From positions 32,281 to 96,280 of the forward strand of contig JAPLQX010000032.1 in assembly GCA_026399435.1 (NCBI GenBank): a stretch of DNA of 64,000 nucleotides, in the 5' to 3' direction. Origin of the DNA: Rhodocyclales bacterium. GTDB lineage: Bacteria; Pseudomonadota; Gammaproteobacteria; Burkholderiales; Rhodocyclaceae. The notes beneath the pieces were generated by a model. It was not told the origin of the DNA and made no database searches. It saw only the letters and a list, made by a program, of their open reading frames with translations. Made by a program: the position numbers and the translations under genes. Below are positions 1-8,857 of this stretch, one piece after another; the first letter of the stretch is position 1, and each line of letters begins with the position of its first letter.

Positions 1-414
1 CAGCGCCGCCGCCAGCGCCACCCCCGTGACCAGGAGGATCGCGGCATTGCCGAAGGTGCTCTGCATGGCAAGGTTGGCGAGAAATCCCGGCAGCGCGATC
101 GAGATGATGCCGCCGGTCAGGAAGGCCCATACCCCGATGATCAAAACGCCGCCGAAGTTGGCCACCACCAGGCCAAGGGTAATGTCTCCCGTTGCACGAA
201 TCAGGATCGCGCCGAGCACGGGAGTGAAAATGCCGGCCGCGAACAAGGCATATTCGACGGCCAGGAGATGCCCGCGCGCCACGATGAGGCCAACCAGCAT
301 CAGCGAAACGACCACCGAAATGGTCAGCAGGGATTTGGCGATGCCCCGGTGACGCGTGTTCTTGCGGGGATCATCGCGGACCGCGGGTGGCACAAACCAA
401 TCGATGACATCCAT
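1..414 (-). CDS. N-terminus of a polytopic membrane protein, probably a sensor (partial)
   Basis: Reading leftward from an ATG at 414-412, the frame is open to the window edge, giving 138 residues with no stop. It starts MDVIDWFVPPAVRDDPRK, a short soluble lead, followed by four to five closely spaced hydrophobic segments (roughly residues 27-46, 50-70, 79-100, 103-117 and 121-138). This layout, a short cytoplasmic lead followed by a compact helical bundle, is common at the front of sensor histidine kinases and diguanylate cyclases. The output domain lies outside the window, so the function is inferred. A GGGAG ribosome-binding site lies just upstream of the start on the minus strand. Confidence 0.6.
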   Translation of the reverse strand, partial: MDVIDWFVPPAVRDDPRKNTRHRGIAKSLLTISVVVSLMLVGLIVARGHLLAVEYALFAAGIFTPVLGAILIRATGDITLGLVVANFGGVLIIGVWAFLTGGIISIALPGFLANLAMQSTFGNAAILLVTGVALAAAL

Positions 415-544
415 GTTTCTGGTGCTCCCTGCCGATGCCAGGCTGCCGAGGGATATCGGACGGAAACGATTGTACAGGCGGCGGCGAATCATTAAACCCT
501 GAAGTGAATGTGGTCACCGTACTGTCACCGACTCTTGGGTTTCC

Positions 545-883
545 CTTCGAAGGGAGATGCCGGGTCTCGCCCCGGCGGGCGAGATACTTTCTTGTGATGC
601 GACAAGAAAGTACCCAAAGAAGCGCACCCCGCCGCCCCGGCCCTGCGGGCGGAGGGCTCGCCAGAGTCTCGCCCGTTCGCGCGGCGCAAGGCCAATAAAT
701 TGGCCTTGCGAAACCCCGCGCTCACCCCTCGCTGCGGAAGGCCCGCCGGGCCGGCCGCTAAACTCGCTGCGCTCGGACAACGCGACCGGACTTCCCCCGG
801 CGAACCTTCCTCGCTCGGCGGAACAGAGGGGAAGGAAAAGCGTCGCACGGGTCAGTTCATGACGAAAACAAACTTCGCGGATA
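545..883 (+). repeat. Long intergenic repeat, copy 1
   Basis: This GC-rich stretch is the inverted partner of 1985-2240. It contains a hairpin ACTTTCTTG...CAAGAAAGT (586-612), the text CGCTGCGGAAGGCCCGCCGGGCCGG, abbreviated here by its ends CGCTGCGG and GGGCCGG (730-755), a block around AACGCGACCGGACT (779-792), and the tail GAGGGGAAGGAAAAGCGTCGC (ends at 845). All recur in copy 2 in the same order on the opposite strand. Copy 1 has about 85 extra bases, including a perfect hairpin at 686-709 (GCAAGGCCAA, loop TAAA, TTGGCCTTGC). Several small open frames cross it but they are not conserved between the copies, so it is treated as noncoding. Confidence 0.75.
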
Positions 884-1054
884 GACTAGATTAGTACGAC
901 GAGATAAAGATGCGAAGATGGCCCCCGTGAATCAACTCAGAGAAACTCTGTTCGTAAGCGGCAAGTTCACGCGGATCACTGGGATATCCGGCTGCCACAT
1001 TCCCCGTTTACTCGTCGGCGATATCGCGCTAGACCTACAGGGAGTAACTATCGT

Positions 1055-1555
1055 ATGGATATACCCAATCCACTACTTACGGGATCAACCGGCACACAGC
1101 AGCCAGTTGATGGGCCTGTCGTACTCCCTGAGCCGTACAACCCTTTGGCGGGACTACCTTTGGCTCAGCGTGTTGAAGGACTTGCCGCAACACACGCCAG
1201 AAATCTTGGCGGCGAAGTGGCGGCAACCCTGATCGCTGGCTCCTTTTCACAGTTGTCCGACGATCTGCGCATTCAGAGGGAGCAGAATGCTGAGCAACTA
1301 GCGAAAACGTCACGCCTGCAAGACGATCTCACAACCTACCGCACCCAAACTGCCGTCCTTGAAGAACGCCTTAGGGCAGTTGAGAGGACACAATCCGTCA
1401 AGCAAGTCGCTGTGTTTGCCGGAACAGCAATGCTTGCCGTAGCAGTGGATCTGTACAAAGGGCAGTTAGATGCGCTTGCGGCAATCGTTGCAGTTCTTGG
1501 TGCAGGTCTCCTTGTCTTCAGTTGGTTCACCGGACACGGAGGTACATCCAAATGA
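1055..1555 (+). CDS. Unrecognised coiled-coil protein with C-terminal membrane hairpin
   Basis: A 166-residue protein I do not recognise. Residues 1-55 are Pro/Gly-rich and low in charge. About 60-115 is hydrophilic with heptad-like spacing (LSDDLRIQREQNAEQ, AVLEERLRAVERTQ), predicting a coiled coil. About 117-160 holds two hydrophobic segments (VAVFAGTAMLAVAVDLY and LAAIVAVLGAGLLVFSWF) separated by a short charged turn, so the protein is probably anchored by its C-terminus. AGGGAG lies just before the ATG. Its stop overlaps the next gene's ATG (ATGA), suggesting translational coupling and joint function. The region is clearly lower in GC than its surroundings, which suggests transfer. It lies between inverted repeat copies. 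A competing open frame at 918-1232 was rejected because it lacks these features. Confidence 0.7.
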   Translation: MDIPNPLLTGSTGTQQPVDGPVVLPEPYNPLAGLPLAQRVEGLAATHARNLGGEVAATLIAGSFSQLSDDLRIQREQNAEQLAKTSRLQDDLTTYRTQTAVLEERLRAVERTQSVKQVAVFAGTAMLAVAVDLYKGQLDALAAIVAVLGAGLLVFSWFTGHGGTSK

Positions 1556-1968
1556 TGGTCAGCACGATTGACGAGCTGTCGATCATGGCAGTACTGGAAC
1601 GCGGTGTTCCGAACAAGGAATGCATTGCGATTCAAGCGAACGCAATCGTTAACTTAGGGCAGTATGGTCTGATGCTAGGAATCTCCAGTGGTTCAAGGGG
1701 TGCTTGGCCGATCAAAGACAATCTGCTCTGGTTCGGAGATGGGTGGATCAAAAAGGACGACTGGTTATTCGTGTACACAGGGCCTGGTCGGGCAGAGTCC
1801 AACAGCCTGCCGAACTCCACCGAAACGCTCTACTCGATTCATTGGGATCGAAAGCAAACCATCTTTCATATGCGCGAGGTGGTGCCTATTCTTTTCCGAG
1901 TGGACGCTGTAAATGTCGACAATGCTCCACCTGCGTTGGCCTCACCTACTGGTGCTAAGCAGGTCTAG
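1552..1968 (+). CDS. Conserved hypothetical small globular protein, second gene of cassette
   Basis: A 138-residue protein starting at the ATG that overlaps the upstream stop; an earlier in-frame GTG at 1522 is less likely. It has no signal peptide or membrane segment. Key features are an N-terminal ELSIMAVLERGVPNKE stretch, VNLGQYGLMLGI near residue 40, LLWFGDGWI near 63, WLFVYTGPG near 75, IHWDRKQTIFH near 100 and VVPILFRVDAV near 113. From memory, proteins with this Trp-Phe-Gly / Tyr-Thr-Gly / His-Trp pattern occur sporadically in many bacteria as hypothetical proteins, probably all-beta. I know of no assigned function. Low GC and coupling to the membrane-anchored partner suggest a small accessory module, but no defence or toxin role can be shown from sequence alone. 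Confidence 0.7.
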   Translation: MMVSTIDELSIMAVLERGVPNKECIAIQANAIVNLGQYGLMLGISSGSRGAWPIKDNLLWFGDGWIKKDDWLFVYTGPGRAESNSLPNSTETLYSIHWDRKQTIFHMREVVPILFRVDAVNVDNAPPALASPTGAKQV

Positions 1969-1984
1969 CAATAAAGTGTCGGCT

Positions 1985-2240
1985 TCGGATTTGTTTTCGC
2001 CACATCCCGCCACGCGCGACGCCTTTCCTTCCCCTCTGTCCCGCCGAGCGAGGAAGGTTCGCCGGGAGTAGTCCGGTCGCGTTGTCTGAGCGAAGCGAGT
2101 TTAGCGACCGGCCCGGCGGGCCTTCCGCAGCGAGGGTAGCCTGACGCAGTCAGGCCGGGGCGGCGGGGAGCGCTTCTTTGCCTACTTTCTTGCGCGAACA
2201 AGAAAGTAGGTCGCCTGCCGGGGCGAACTCCCGGCAAGTC
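1985..2240 (-). repeat. Long intergenic repeat, copy 2 (inverted relative to copy 1)
   Basis: Read on the minus strand it follows copy 1: GTTCGCCCCGGCAGGCGA, then hairpin CTACTTTCTTG...CAAGAAAGTAG (2181-2208), AAAGAAGCGC, CCTCGCTGCGGAAGGCCC, CAACGCGACCGGACT, GGCGAACCTTCCTCGCTCGG, GAGGGGAAGGAAAGGCG and GCGAAAACAAA. It lacks the about 85-base insert of copy 1. Together the copies bracket about 1.1 kb holding the two cassette genes. Such repeats usually sit between genes in this group, so bracketing may be coincidental. Confidence 0.75.
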
Positions 2241-2253
2241 ACAACAAGCCTGG

Positions 2254-2273
2254 ATTCCCGCTTTCGCGGGAAT
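2254..2273. repeat. 20-base palindrome of the dRS3-like type
   Basis: ATTCCCGC, loop TTTC, GCGGGAAT is a perfect 8-base stem. It fits the Neisseria dRS3 pattern (ATTCCC, 8 bases, GGGAAT), a dispersed repeat used there as an integration target. Only this one copy was seen in the window. It lies directly outside the long repeat copy 2. Confidence 0.7.
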
Positions 2274-2300
2274 GACGTGCGTTTGGTCGGCAGCGCCAGG

Positions 2301-2322
2301 AGTCGGCGCTGGCGATACGGCA
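2301..2322 (+). repeat. Dispersed 22-base motif, copy (intergenic, upstream of metG)
   Basis: Matches AGTCGGCG at the 5' end and ACGGC near the 3' end; 20 of 22 bases agree with the window consensus. It is noncoding, about 80 bases before the metG start. Confidence 0.65.
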
Positions 2323-2398
2323 TTCCGCCCCGGTACAATGCCCCCCTTAAGATGCGGCAGGCCGCACGCCCGCCGCCAGCACCCGGAAAGACCGTGTC

Positions 2399-4573
2399 AT
2401 GACCCGCAAGATCCTCGTCACCAGCGCCCTGCCCTATGCCAACGGCGCGATCCATCTCGGCCACCTGGTCGAGTACATCCAGACCGATATCTGGGCGCGC
2501 TTCCAGAAAATGCGCGGCCACGAATGCTGGTACGTCTGCGCCGACGACACCCACGGCACGCCGATCATGCTGCGCGCCGAAAAGGAAGGCATCACCCCCG
2601 AACAGCTGATCGCACGCGTGCATGACGAGCACTCGCGCGACTTCGCCGGCTTCCATGTCGCCTTCGACAACTACTACACGACGCATTCGGAAGAGACGCG
2701 CCACTATTCCGAGGACATCTTCAGCAAGCTCAAGGCCGCCGGCCTGATCGAAATCCGCTCGATCGAGCAGTATTACGACCCGGTCAAGCAGATGTTCCTG
2801 CCCGACCGCTTCATCAAGGGCGAGTGCCCGAAGTGCGGCGCGAAAGACCAGTACGGCGACGCCTGCGAATCCTGCGGCGCGGCCTATGCGCCGACCGACC
2901 TGAAGAACCCCTACTCGGCCGTGTCCGGCGCCCAGCCGGTGCTGAAGTCCTCCGACCACTATTTCTTCCGGCTTTCCGACCCGCGCTGCCAGGCCTTCCT
3001 GCGCGAGTGGACGCAGCGCGGCGGCCGCTTGCAGTCCGAGGCCGCCAACAAGCTCCAGGAATGGCTGGGGGCGCCGGACGAGAACAAGCTCACGGACTGG
3101 GACATCTCGCGCGATGCGCCGTATTTCGGCTTCGAAATCCCCGGCGCGCCGGGCAAATTCTTCTACGTCTGGCTCGATGCGCCGATCGGCTACATGGGTT
3201 CGTTCAGGAATTTCTGCACGAAGAAGGGGCTCGACTTCGACGAGTTCTGGGGCAAGGATTCGAAGGCCGAGCTGTATCACTTCATCGGCAAGGACATCCT
3301 CTACTTCCACGCCCTGTTCTGGCCCGCCGAACTGGAACACGCCGGCTACCGCACGCCGACCAATGTCTTCGCCCACGGCTTCCTGACCGTCGACGGTTCG
3401 AAGATGTCGAAGTCGCGCGGCACTTTCATCACCGCCGAGTCCTATCTGACACAGGGCCTCAACCCGGAATGGCTGCGCTACTACTTCGCCGCCAAGTTGA
3501 ACGGCACGATGGAAGATATCGACCTCAACCTCGAAGACTTCACCCAGCGCGTCAATTCGGACCTGGTCGGCAAGTACATCAACATCGCCAGCCGCGCGGC
3601 GGGATTCATCTCCAAGCGCTTCGCCGGGCAGCTGCTGCATGCCCATCTCAATGAGCGTTTCCAGGCCGATCTGCCGGGCCTGATGGAAGCCGCCGAGGAA
3701 ATCGCCGGCCACTACGAGGCCCGCGACACCGCCCGCGCCCTGCGCCGCGTCATGGCCCTGGCGGACCAGATCAACCAGTATGTGGACAAGAACCAGCCCT
3801 GGGTGCTGGCCAAATCGGAGGAACACGCCGAACAGTTGCACACCGTGTGCAGCGTGCTGATCAATGCCTTCCGCCTGCTCACCATCTATCTCAAGCCGGT
3901 GCTGCCGAAACTGGCGCAGCGCGCCGAGGAATTCCTCAATGTCGCGCCGCTGCACTGGGCCGATGCCGGCCACCTGCTGCCGCCGGCGCACCTGATCAAT
4001 GCCTACGAGCACCTGATGCAGCGCATCGACGCCAAGCAGATCGACGCGCTGATCGCGGCCAACCGCGAATCGCTGGAGCCCACGGCGGCACCGGTCGCCG
4101 TATCACCAGCGCCGACTCCTGAGCCGCACTCGCCGCAACGTCATGCCCAGCATCAGCAGCACGTCGCCGCCCCCTCTCCCCAGCCCTCCCCCGCAAGGGG
4201 GGAGGGAGTAGAAGGCGGCGCTTTCGCGCCGGTCATCGGAATCGACGACTTCAACAAGGTCGACCTGCGCATCGCGCGCATCGTCGACGCGCAGCACGTC
4301 GCCGGCGCCGACAAGCTGATCCGACTGACCCTCGATATCGGCGAGGGCGACGGCAAGACGCGCACTGTCTTCGCCGGCATCAAGGCGGCCTACGATCCGG
4401 CCACGCTGGTCGGCCGCCTGACGGTGATGGTGGCCAACCTCGCCCCGCGCAAGATGAAGTTCGGCCTCAGCGAAGGCATGGTGCTCGCCGCCTCGGACGC
4501 CGACGGCAAGTCGCCCGGCATCTTCCTGCTCTCGCCCGACAGCGGCGCCCAACCCGGAATGCGGGTGAAGTAA
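2399..4573 (+). CDS. metG: Methionyl-tRNA synthetase
   Basis: Class I synthetase charging tRNA-Met in the cytoplasm. 724 residues, full length for the dimeric type. The HIGH signature is HLGH (residues 19-22), the KMSKS loop is at about 335-339, and a zinc knuckle is at about 142-160 (CPKCG...CESCG). The anticodon-binding helical domain runs to about 560. A Trbp111-like C-terminal tRNA-binding/dimerisation domain starts at about 615 ([15 protein letters not shown]). The linker between them, about 560-612, is low-complexity and contains a C-rich palindrome read in frame ([15 protein letters not shown] 4172-4206) and a copy of the 22-base motif (4096-4117). Neither belongs to the family core. 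The start has GGAAAG upstream. Confidence 0.97.
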   Translation: MTRKILVTSALPYANGAIHLGHLVEYIQTDIWARFQKMRGHECWYVCADDTHGTPIMLRAEKEGITPEQLIARVHDEHSRDFAGFHVAFDNYYTTHSEETRHYSEDIFSKLKAAGLIEIRSIEQYYDPVKQMFLPDRFIKGECPKCGAKDQYGDACESCGAAYAPTDLKNPYSAVSGAQPVLKSSDHYFFRLSDPRCQAFLREWTQRGGRLQSEAANKLQEWLGAPDENKLTDWDISRDAPYFGFEIPGAPGKFFYVWLDAPIGYMGSFRNFCTKKGLDFDEFWGKDSKAELYHFIGKDILYFHALFWPAELEHAGYRTPTNVFAHGFLTVDGSKMSKSRGTFITAESYLTQGLNPEWLRYYFAAKLNGTMEDIDLNLEDFTQRVNSDLVGKYINIASRAAGFISKRFAGQLLHAHLNERFQADLPGLMEAAEEIAGHYEARDTARALRRVMALADQINQYVDKNQPWVLAKSEEHAEQLHTVCSVLINAFRLLTIYLKPVLPKLAQRAEEFLNVAPLHWADAGHLLPPAHLINAYEHLMQRIDAKQIDALIAANRESLEPTAAPVAVSPAPTPEPHSPQRHAQHQQHVAAPSPQPSPARGEGVEGGAFAPVIGIDDFNKVDLRIARIVDAQHVAGADKLIRLTLDIGEGDGKTRTVFAGIKAAYDPATLVGRLTVMVANLAPRKMKFGLSEGMVLAASDADGKSPGIFLLSPDSGAQPGMRVK
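4096..4117 (-). repeat. Dispersed 22-base motif, copy inside metG
   Basis: On the minus strand it begins AGTCGGCGCTGG and ends ACGGCG (20/22). It is translated as VAVSPAPT in the interdomain linker of MetG, a different reading frame from the copies in other genes. Confidence 0.65.
4172..4206. repeat. C-rich palindrome inserted in frame in metG
   Basis: CCCTCCCCC (4184-4192), loop GCAA, then GGGGGGAGGG form a stem with one bulged base, preceded by CCCCCTCTCCCC. It encodes [11 protein letters not shown] in the linker of MetG. It belongs with similar elements in leuS, uvrD and the yqeY-dnaG gap. Confidence 0.65.
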
Positions 4574-4845
4574 TGCAAGTTCGCCGGCTGGTCATCACCG
4601 GCCTGGTTCAAGGCGTCGGCTTCCGCTACGGCATGGCGGCCGAGGCCCGGCTGCTGGGCGTCACCGGCTGGGTACGCAACCGCCGCGACGGCAGCGTCGA
4701 GGCGATGATCGCCGGCAACGCCAACCAGATCGAAGCGATGCTGGAGTGGAGCAACGTGGGGCCGGGCGGCGCCGTGGTCGAGAACGTCATGTGCGAAACC
4801 GCGAGCGGCGAATTCGCCGAGTTCGAGCTGCGACCAACCGCCTGA
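4573..4845 (+). CDS. acyP: Acylphosphatase
   Basis: A 90-residue cytoplasmic acylphosphatase, hydrolysing carboxyl-phosphate bonds. The family signature is intact: GLVQGVGFRYG (catalytic Arg at residue 18 in FRYG) and GWVRNRRDGSVEA (catalytic Asn near 36 in RNRRDG). Length matches the family. It starts at the last base of the metG stop codon (TAATG), so it is probably co-translated with metG. Confidence 0.95.
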   Translation: MQVRRLVITGLVQGVGFRYGMAAEARLLGVTGWVRNRRDGSVEAMIAGNANQIEAMLEWSNVGPGGAVVENVMCETASGEFAEFELRPTA

Positions 4846-4995
4846 ATTGCGCCGCAACGGCCGCCGCGTGGCCCTTATTGGGGCATTTCGCCAGTCGCTG
4901 GATTGTCGGCAGACTGTGGTTAATTCCACACCACGTGCACTGCAACATGCCTCTCCCCCTTGTCACTTAAGTTAGAAACAGGCATATTCGACGCC

Positions 4996-5718
4996 ATGCC
5001 CTCGAAATCCAAAACTCAAGCCAGCCTTTCGGAACGCCTGCCCTTTGTCGTGCGCTGCGTGCGCGACGAGTCGGAACTCGAAAAAGCGGTATCCATCCGC
5101 CGCAGCGCTTACGGGCGCCATGTGCCGGAGCTGGCGGCGCGATTTGCCACTCCCGAGCCCAGCGACCTCGATGGCAGCAGCCGTGTCCTGGTGGCCCTGT
5201 CGAGGGTCGACGGTGCGCCCCTGGGCAGCATGCGCTTTCGTACCAACCAGAACCAGCCGCTGGATCTCGAACACTCCGTAACCTTGCCCGGGGAGCTCAC
5301 GGGCAGAGTGCTGGCCGAAGCGACACGCCTTGCAGTCACCCAGGCAGCCGTAGGCCGGGTGGTCAAGGCGATGCTCATGAAGAGCATGTTCCTGTATTGC
5401 GAAGCCAACAGCGTTGACTGCATCGTGGCTGCCGCCCGCATGCCGATGGACCGGTTCTACCACTGGCTGCTGTTCGAGGATGTCTTTCCCGGTGGCGAGT
5501 TCATCCCGATGGCACATGCGGGCATGATCCCGCACCGGGTCATGGTGTGCGACGTGGTAGAAACCAAGCGCCGCTGGATCGAAGCCGACCATCCCTGGTT
5601 CGACTTGTTCTTCCGGGCTCAGCATCCGGACATCGAATTCGCTCTGGGCGCGAAAACCGCCGCCGGGCGCGATCATGACAGCGACGAGGAAGCAGAAGCT
5701 TCGATGTCATTGCGCTGA
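4996..5718 (+). CDS. FeeM-like N-acyltransferase (GNAT fold)
   Basis: About 240 residues from ATG 4996; an in-frame TTG at 4960 could add 12. The core, from FVVRCVRDESELEKAVSIR to FDLFFRAQHPDIEF, resembles N-acyl amino acid synthase (FeeM) domain proteins, which share the fold of acyl-homoserine-lactone synthases and transfer acyl chains from acyl-ACP to an amine. The recognised elements are GSMRFRTN, EATRLAV (the strand before the acyl pocket), MLMKSMFLYCEAN, and a late AHAGMIPHRVMVCDV. The substrate is not predictable. Upstream at 4915-4930 are inverted arms TGTGG...CCACA, a possible operator. The next gene is a c-di-GMP enzyme, a pairing that may link a membrane or lipid signal to c-di-GMP, though this is inference. 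Confidence 0.75.
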   Translation: MPSKSKTQASLSERLPFVVRCVRDESELEKAVSIRRSAYGRHVPELAARFATPEPSDLDGSSRVLVALSRVDGAPLGSMRFRTNQNQPLDLEHSVTLPGELTGRVLAEATRLAVTQAAVGRVVKAMLMKSMFLYCEANSVDCIVAAARMPMDRFYHWLLFEDVFPGGEFIPMAHAGMIPHRVMVCDVVETKRRWIEADHPWFDLFFRAQHPDIEFALGAKTAAGRDHDSDEEAEASMSLR

Positions 5719-5785
5719 CACGTGCCATTCGGTTCCAGGGAATGGCCGTGAACCGATCTAAACCGACGGCGCGGATTACGATTCA

Positions 5786-8776
5786 ATGAGTTCTCGTCGC
5801 GTTCGCCGATTGTTGCTTCTGGCACTGCGGGACCTCTTCCGCGGACTCCTGCGTCGCAATTCCACCTGGCTGGAACGGCTTTGCGTCATTGGCCTTCCGT
5901 TCGCGCTGGCTTGCGTGATGGCGCTGGCGCTGGTGAATTGGGAGTCCGACGGGCCGGTCGGCAACCCCGTGGACGTGCCATTCACCGCCATGGTCTTCGC
6001 TCCGGATGATGGCGGTATCAAACCTGCCACAGCCCGCGAGGCCCTCGGCGGAACCCAGCCGGTTTCATCCTTCGACACACAGCTGTCGGAAGCGCCTGTC
6101 TGGTTCAGTTTCACGCCGCCGGTGCTCCCGGCCGACACGGCAGGCCCGCCACTCGTTTACTTCCCGTCCCGCCATGCGCGCACGCTTTCCTGCTGGCGGG
6201 GTACCGCGTTGACCCCGCTGGGCAGCGCGACGCGCACCGCTACCAACGGGGCGCTGACATTGGCAAACGCCGGTTTCGCAACGACCTCCGTCGATCTCTC
6301 CAACGTGCCGGTCCTGTGCCGTGCCACATTCGTCGGCCCCGCCCGCCTCGCGGTAGCGGCCTGGAGATCCGCGGATTTCGACCGGACGGTGCAGGTGTTC
6401 GCGAGCGACATGGGCATGCTCGAGGGCGGCCTGACGGTGCTGGCCGTGTTCATGCTGCTGGCCGCAATTGTCAATCGCGAACCCGTCTACCTCGTGTTCG
6501 TGGCCTGGTTGCTGGTCAACGCCCGGCTGGGTGCGATTTCCGCCGGATGGGACACGCACTGGCTCGGCCATCAGGTGCCTGCAGCATGGCTGGACGGGAT
6601 ACGCAAGTTCGTCCTGGCGGCGAATTTCCCGCTGACGGCCTACCTGTTCCTGCGGCTGTTGCGCAAGGATCTTGACCGGATCGACAGCCGGGCGCTGCGG
6701 CAAGGGCTGGAACTGCTCTACATTCCGATGTTCGCTGGCGCGCTTTTCCTGCCGTACCGGCAGTTCATTCCGATGCTGTGGCTCGGCTCCGCTATCGGCT
6801 ACGGCATCATCGTCTATCTGCTGGCGCGCATTCTGCTGGTTTCGCAGTCCCGCATCGCCCTCTGGTTCGCGGCGTCGCTGGCGGTGACCGCGATTGCCGC
6901 CTTTGCCGAAATAATCCGGGCGATGCTGGGTCTGCCGGGGCTTATTCCCTACGTCAACAGCGTCACCGCTGCACTCTGTTCAGGCCTGCTGGCGGCGACG
7001 GCGCTGGCCGAGCAGATGCGCAGCGAACGATCCGGCCGCGAGGAGGCCGAGGTCGCCCTGCGCAAGACCTATGACCAGGTTCCGGTGGCTTTCTTCACTG
7101 CCGACGCGACGGGACGAATTCTGCGCGGCAATCCGGCCCTCGGTCGCCTTCTCGGCCAGCAGGCACTGGACGGCAAGGCGCACTGGCAGCAGCTCTTCGA
7201 GCCCGGGACATGGGAGTCGCTCAGTTTGACGCTGGCCCAAAGCCCCCGAGCGCAATTGCGCTTCCAGTCGATCGCCCAGGATGCGTGGTACGAGGTGCGG
7301 GCTTCAATCGGAGACGGGCTGATCGAAGGTTCGATAGAGGACATCACCGAATCCGTCACCGCCAACCGCAAGTTGATGTATCTGGCCGACCACGACCAGC
7401 TTACGGGGGCGCTGAGCCGGCGCGCGATCGAGCAGGCGCTGCGCGGCGCGATCCGATCCACCGGCCCTATGACACATAGCACGCTGGCCTACATGGATCT
7501 GGACCGGTTCAAGACGGTCAACGATCTTTTCGGGCACACCGCGGGTGACGCGGTACTGCGTCAGTTCTGCGCCCAGGTTGTCAAATCGCTCGGGAACGAC
7601 CATTTGCTCGGGCGCATCGGCGGCGATGAGTTTCTGATCCTGTTCAATGGCCTGTCCCTGGCGGAAGCCGGAGCAAAATGCCGCGAACTGGTCGATCAAA
7701 TCGACGGCAGTTCGTTCCGGGTTAACGACCTGGCTTTCCGTATCGGCGTGTCCTTCGGCGCGGTGGAGGTCACGGCCGGGCTCGAGGTGGCGGATCTGAT
7801 CTCCGCCGCAGATCGCGCGTGTCGCGAGGCCAAGCGCAAGTTCGTCGCCGGCCATGTCGTGACCTATGGCCCGGATGCGCCCGCGTTTCAGGAACATGAG
7901 GAAGAACGGGCGCTGGTGGCCCGCCTTACGCCGGAACAAGCGCCGCAATTCCTCGCCATCGCGATGCAGCCGATCATGTCGCTCAGCGATCCCTTCGGCG
8001 CGCTGGATTTCGAGGTGCTGCTGCGGGCACGGGCGCCGGACGGCACGGTGATGCCGGCCGGCCGGGTGATCGCGGTGGCCGAGGCGCACGGTCGCGTCGG
8101 GGTGATCGATCGATGGGTGCTGCGTGAAGTGCTGGAATGGCTCGACACCAATCTCGCACAACTGACCGCCACCCGTTTTGTGACCATGAATTTCTCCGGC
8201 GCCTCGATCAACGACGAGCAGTTCATGGCCGACGCCTATGCCATGCTGCGCGCCCACCCGCGCGCCGCCAGCCGTCTTTGCGCGGAAATCACCGAAGGCG
8301 TCGCCTTGCGCGACTTCGACCAGACGCGGCGGGTGATCGAACGACTGCGCGAGTTCGACGTAAAACTGGCACTGGATGACTTCGGTGCCGGCTACACCTC
8401 TTTCATGTACCTCAGCGACCTTCAGGCGGATGTCATCAAGATCGACGGCGCGATCGTCGAATCGGCGGCTCGCCACCCGTCGCGCCTGTCCATCGTGCAG
8501 GCCATCAGCGACCTGTCGCGCAACCTCGGCATGCGCTCGATCGCCGAATGGGTCGAGGACGCGGCAACCCTGCGCGCCATGGCCGAAGTGGGCATCGACT
8601 ACATCCAGGGCTTCGGCATCGCAAAAGCGATGCCGCCGGCAGAGATCCTCCTCGGCCCGCATGCCGCGCACTGGATCACCGATCCCGCGATCAGGAAGGC
8701 GCTGGTCGATATTCAGGCGAACCGCTCGGTCGTCGACGACGGCGTCACCTTCAGTACCGGCAAGAACCTGCACTAG
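5786..8776 (+). CDS. Membrane GGDEF/EAL protein with 7TM-like sensor and PAS
   Basis: 996 residues that probably make and/or degrade cyclic di-GMP. Order: N-terminal helix (about 30-50); a periplasmic region to about 205 resembling a DISM extracellular domain; about seven membrane helices to about 405; PAS (about 425-520); GGDEF domain (about 530-690) with intact RIGGDEF, so cyclase activity is plausible; EAL domain (about 710-970). The expected upstream RxxD inhibitory site is GNDH, so product inhibition is probably absent. The EAL signature is EVL (DFEVLLRA), which keeps the metal-binding Glu. Later EAL elements are intact: EITEG, LDDFGAGYTS, DVIKIDG. An isolated gene, 67 bases after the acyltransferase. 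Confidence 0.92.
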   Translation: MSSRRVRRLLLLALRDLFRGLLRRNSTWLERLCVIGLPFALACVMALALVNWESDGPVGNPVDVPFTAMVFAPDDGGIKPATAREALGGTQPVSSFDTQLSEAPVWFSFTPPVLPADTAGPPLVYFPSRHARTLSCWRGTALTPLGSATRTATNGALTLANAGFATTSVDLSNVPVLCRATFVGPARLAVAAWRSADFDRTVQVFASDMGMLEGGLTVLAVFMLLAAIVNREPVYLVFVAWLLVNARLGAISAGWDTHWLGHQVPAAWLDGIRKFVLAANFPLTAYLFLRLLRKDLDRIDSRALRQGLELLYIPMFAGALFLPYRQFIPMLWLGSAIGYGIIVYLLARILLVSQSRIALWFAASLAVTAIAAFAEIIRAMLGLPGLIPYVNSVTAALCSGLLAATALAEQMRSERSGREEAEVALRKTYDQVPVAFFTADATGRILRGNPALGRLLGQQALDGKAHWQQLFEPGTWESLSLTLAQSPRAQLRFQSIAQDAWYEVRASIGDGLIEGSIEDITESVTANRKLMYLADHDQLTGALSRRAIEQALRGAIRSTGPMTHSTLAYMDLDRFKTVNDLFGHTAGDAVLRQFCAQVVKSLGNDHLLGRIGGDEFLILFNGLSLAEAGAKCRELVDQIDGSSFRVNDLAFRIGVSFGAVEVTAGLEVADLISAADRACREAKRKFVAGHVVTYGPDAPAFQEHEEERALVARLTPEQAPQFLAIAMQPIMSLSDPFGALDFEVLLRARAPDGTVMPAGRVIAVAEAHGRVGVIDRWVLREVLEWLDTNLAQLTATRFVTMNFSGASINDEQFMADAYAMLRAHPRAASRLCAEITEGVALRDFDQTRRVIERLREFDVKLALDDFGAGYTSFMYLSDLQADVIKIDGAIVESAARHPSRLSIVQAISDLSRNLGMRSIAEWVEDAATLRAMAEVGIDYIQGFGIAKAMPPAEILLGPHAAHWITDPAIRKALVDIQANRSVVDDGVTFSTGKNLH

Positions 8777-8857
8777 GCCTCGCCCCGGCCGCTGAGCCCG
8801 CATGCCGGCATTGTGGCCGCCGACTTTCGCCGCGCCGGCCCATGCCATAATCGACCG

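Noticed and set aside
545..883. Small open frames in the long repeat as genes
   Set aside because: Not conserved in frame between the two copies and composed of GC-rich repeat text, so treated as noncoding.
918..1232. Open frame starting before the cassette gene at 1055
   Set aside because: It overlaps the better-supported 1055-1555 frame in another phase and shows no conserved feature.
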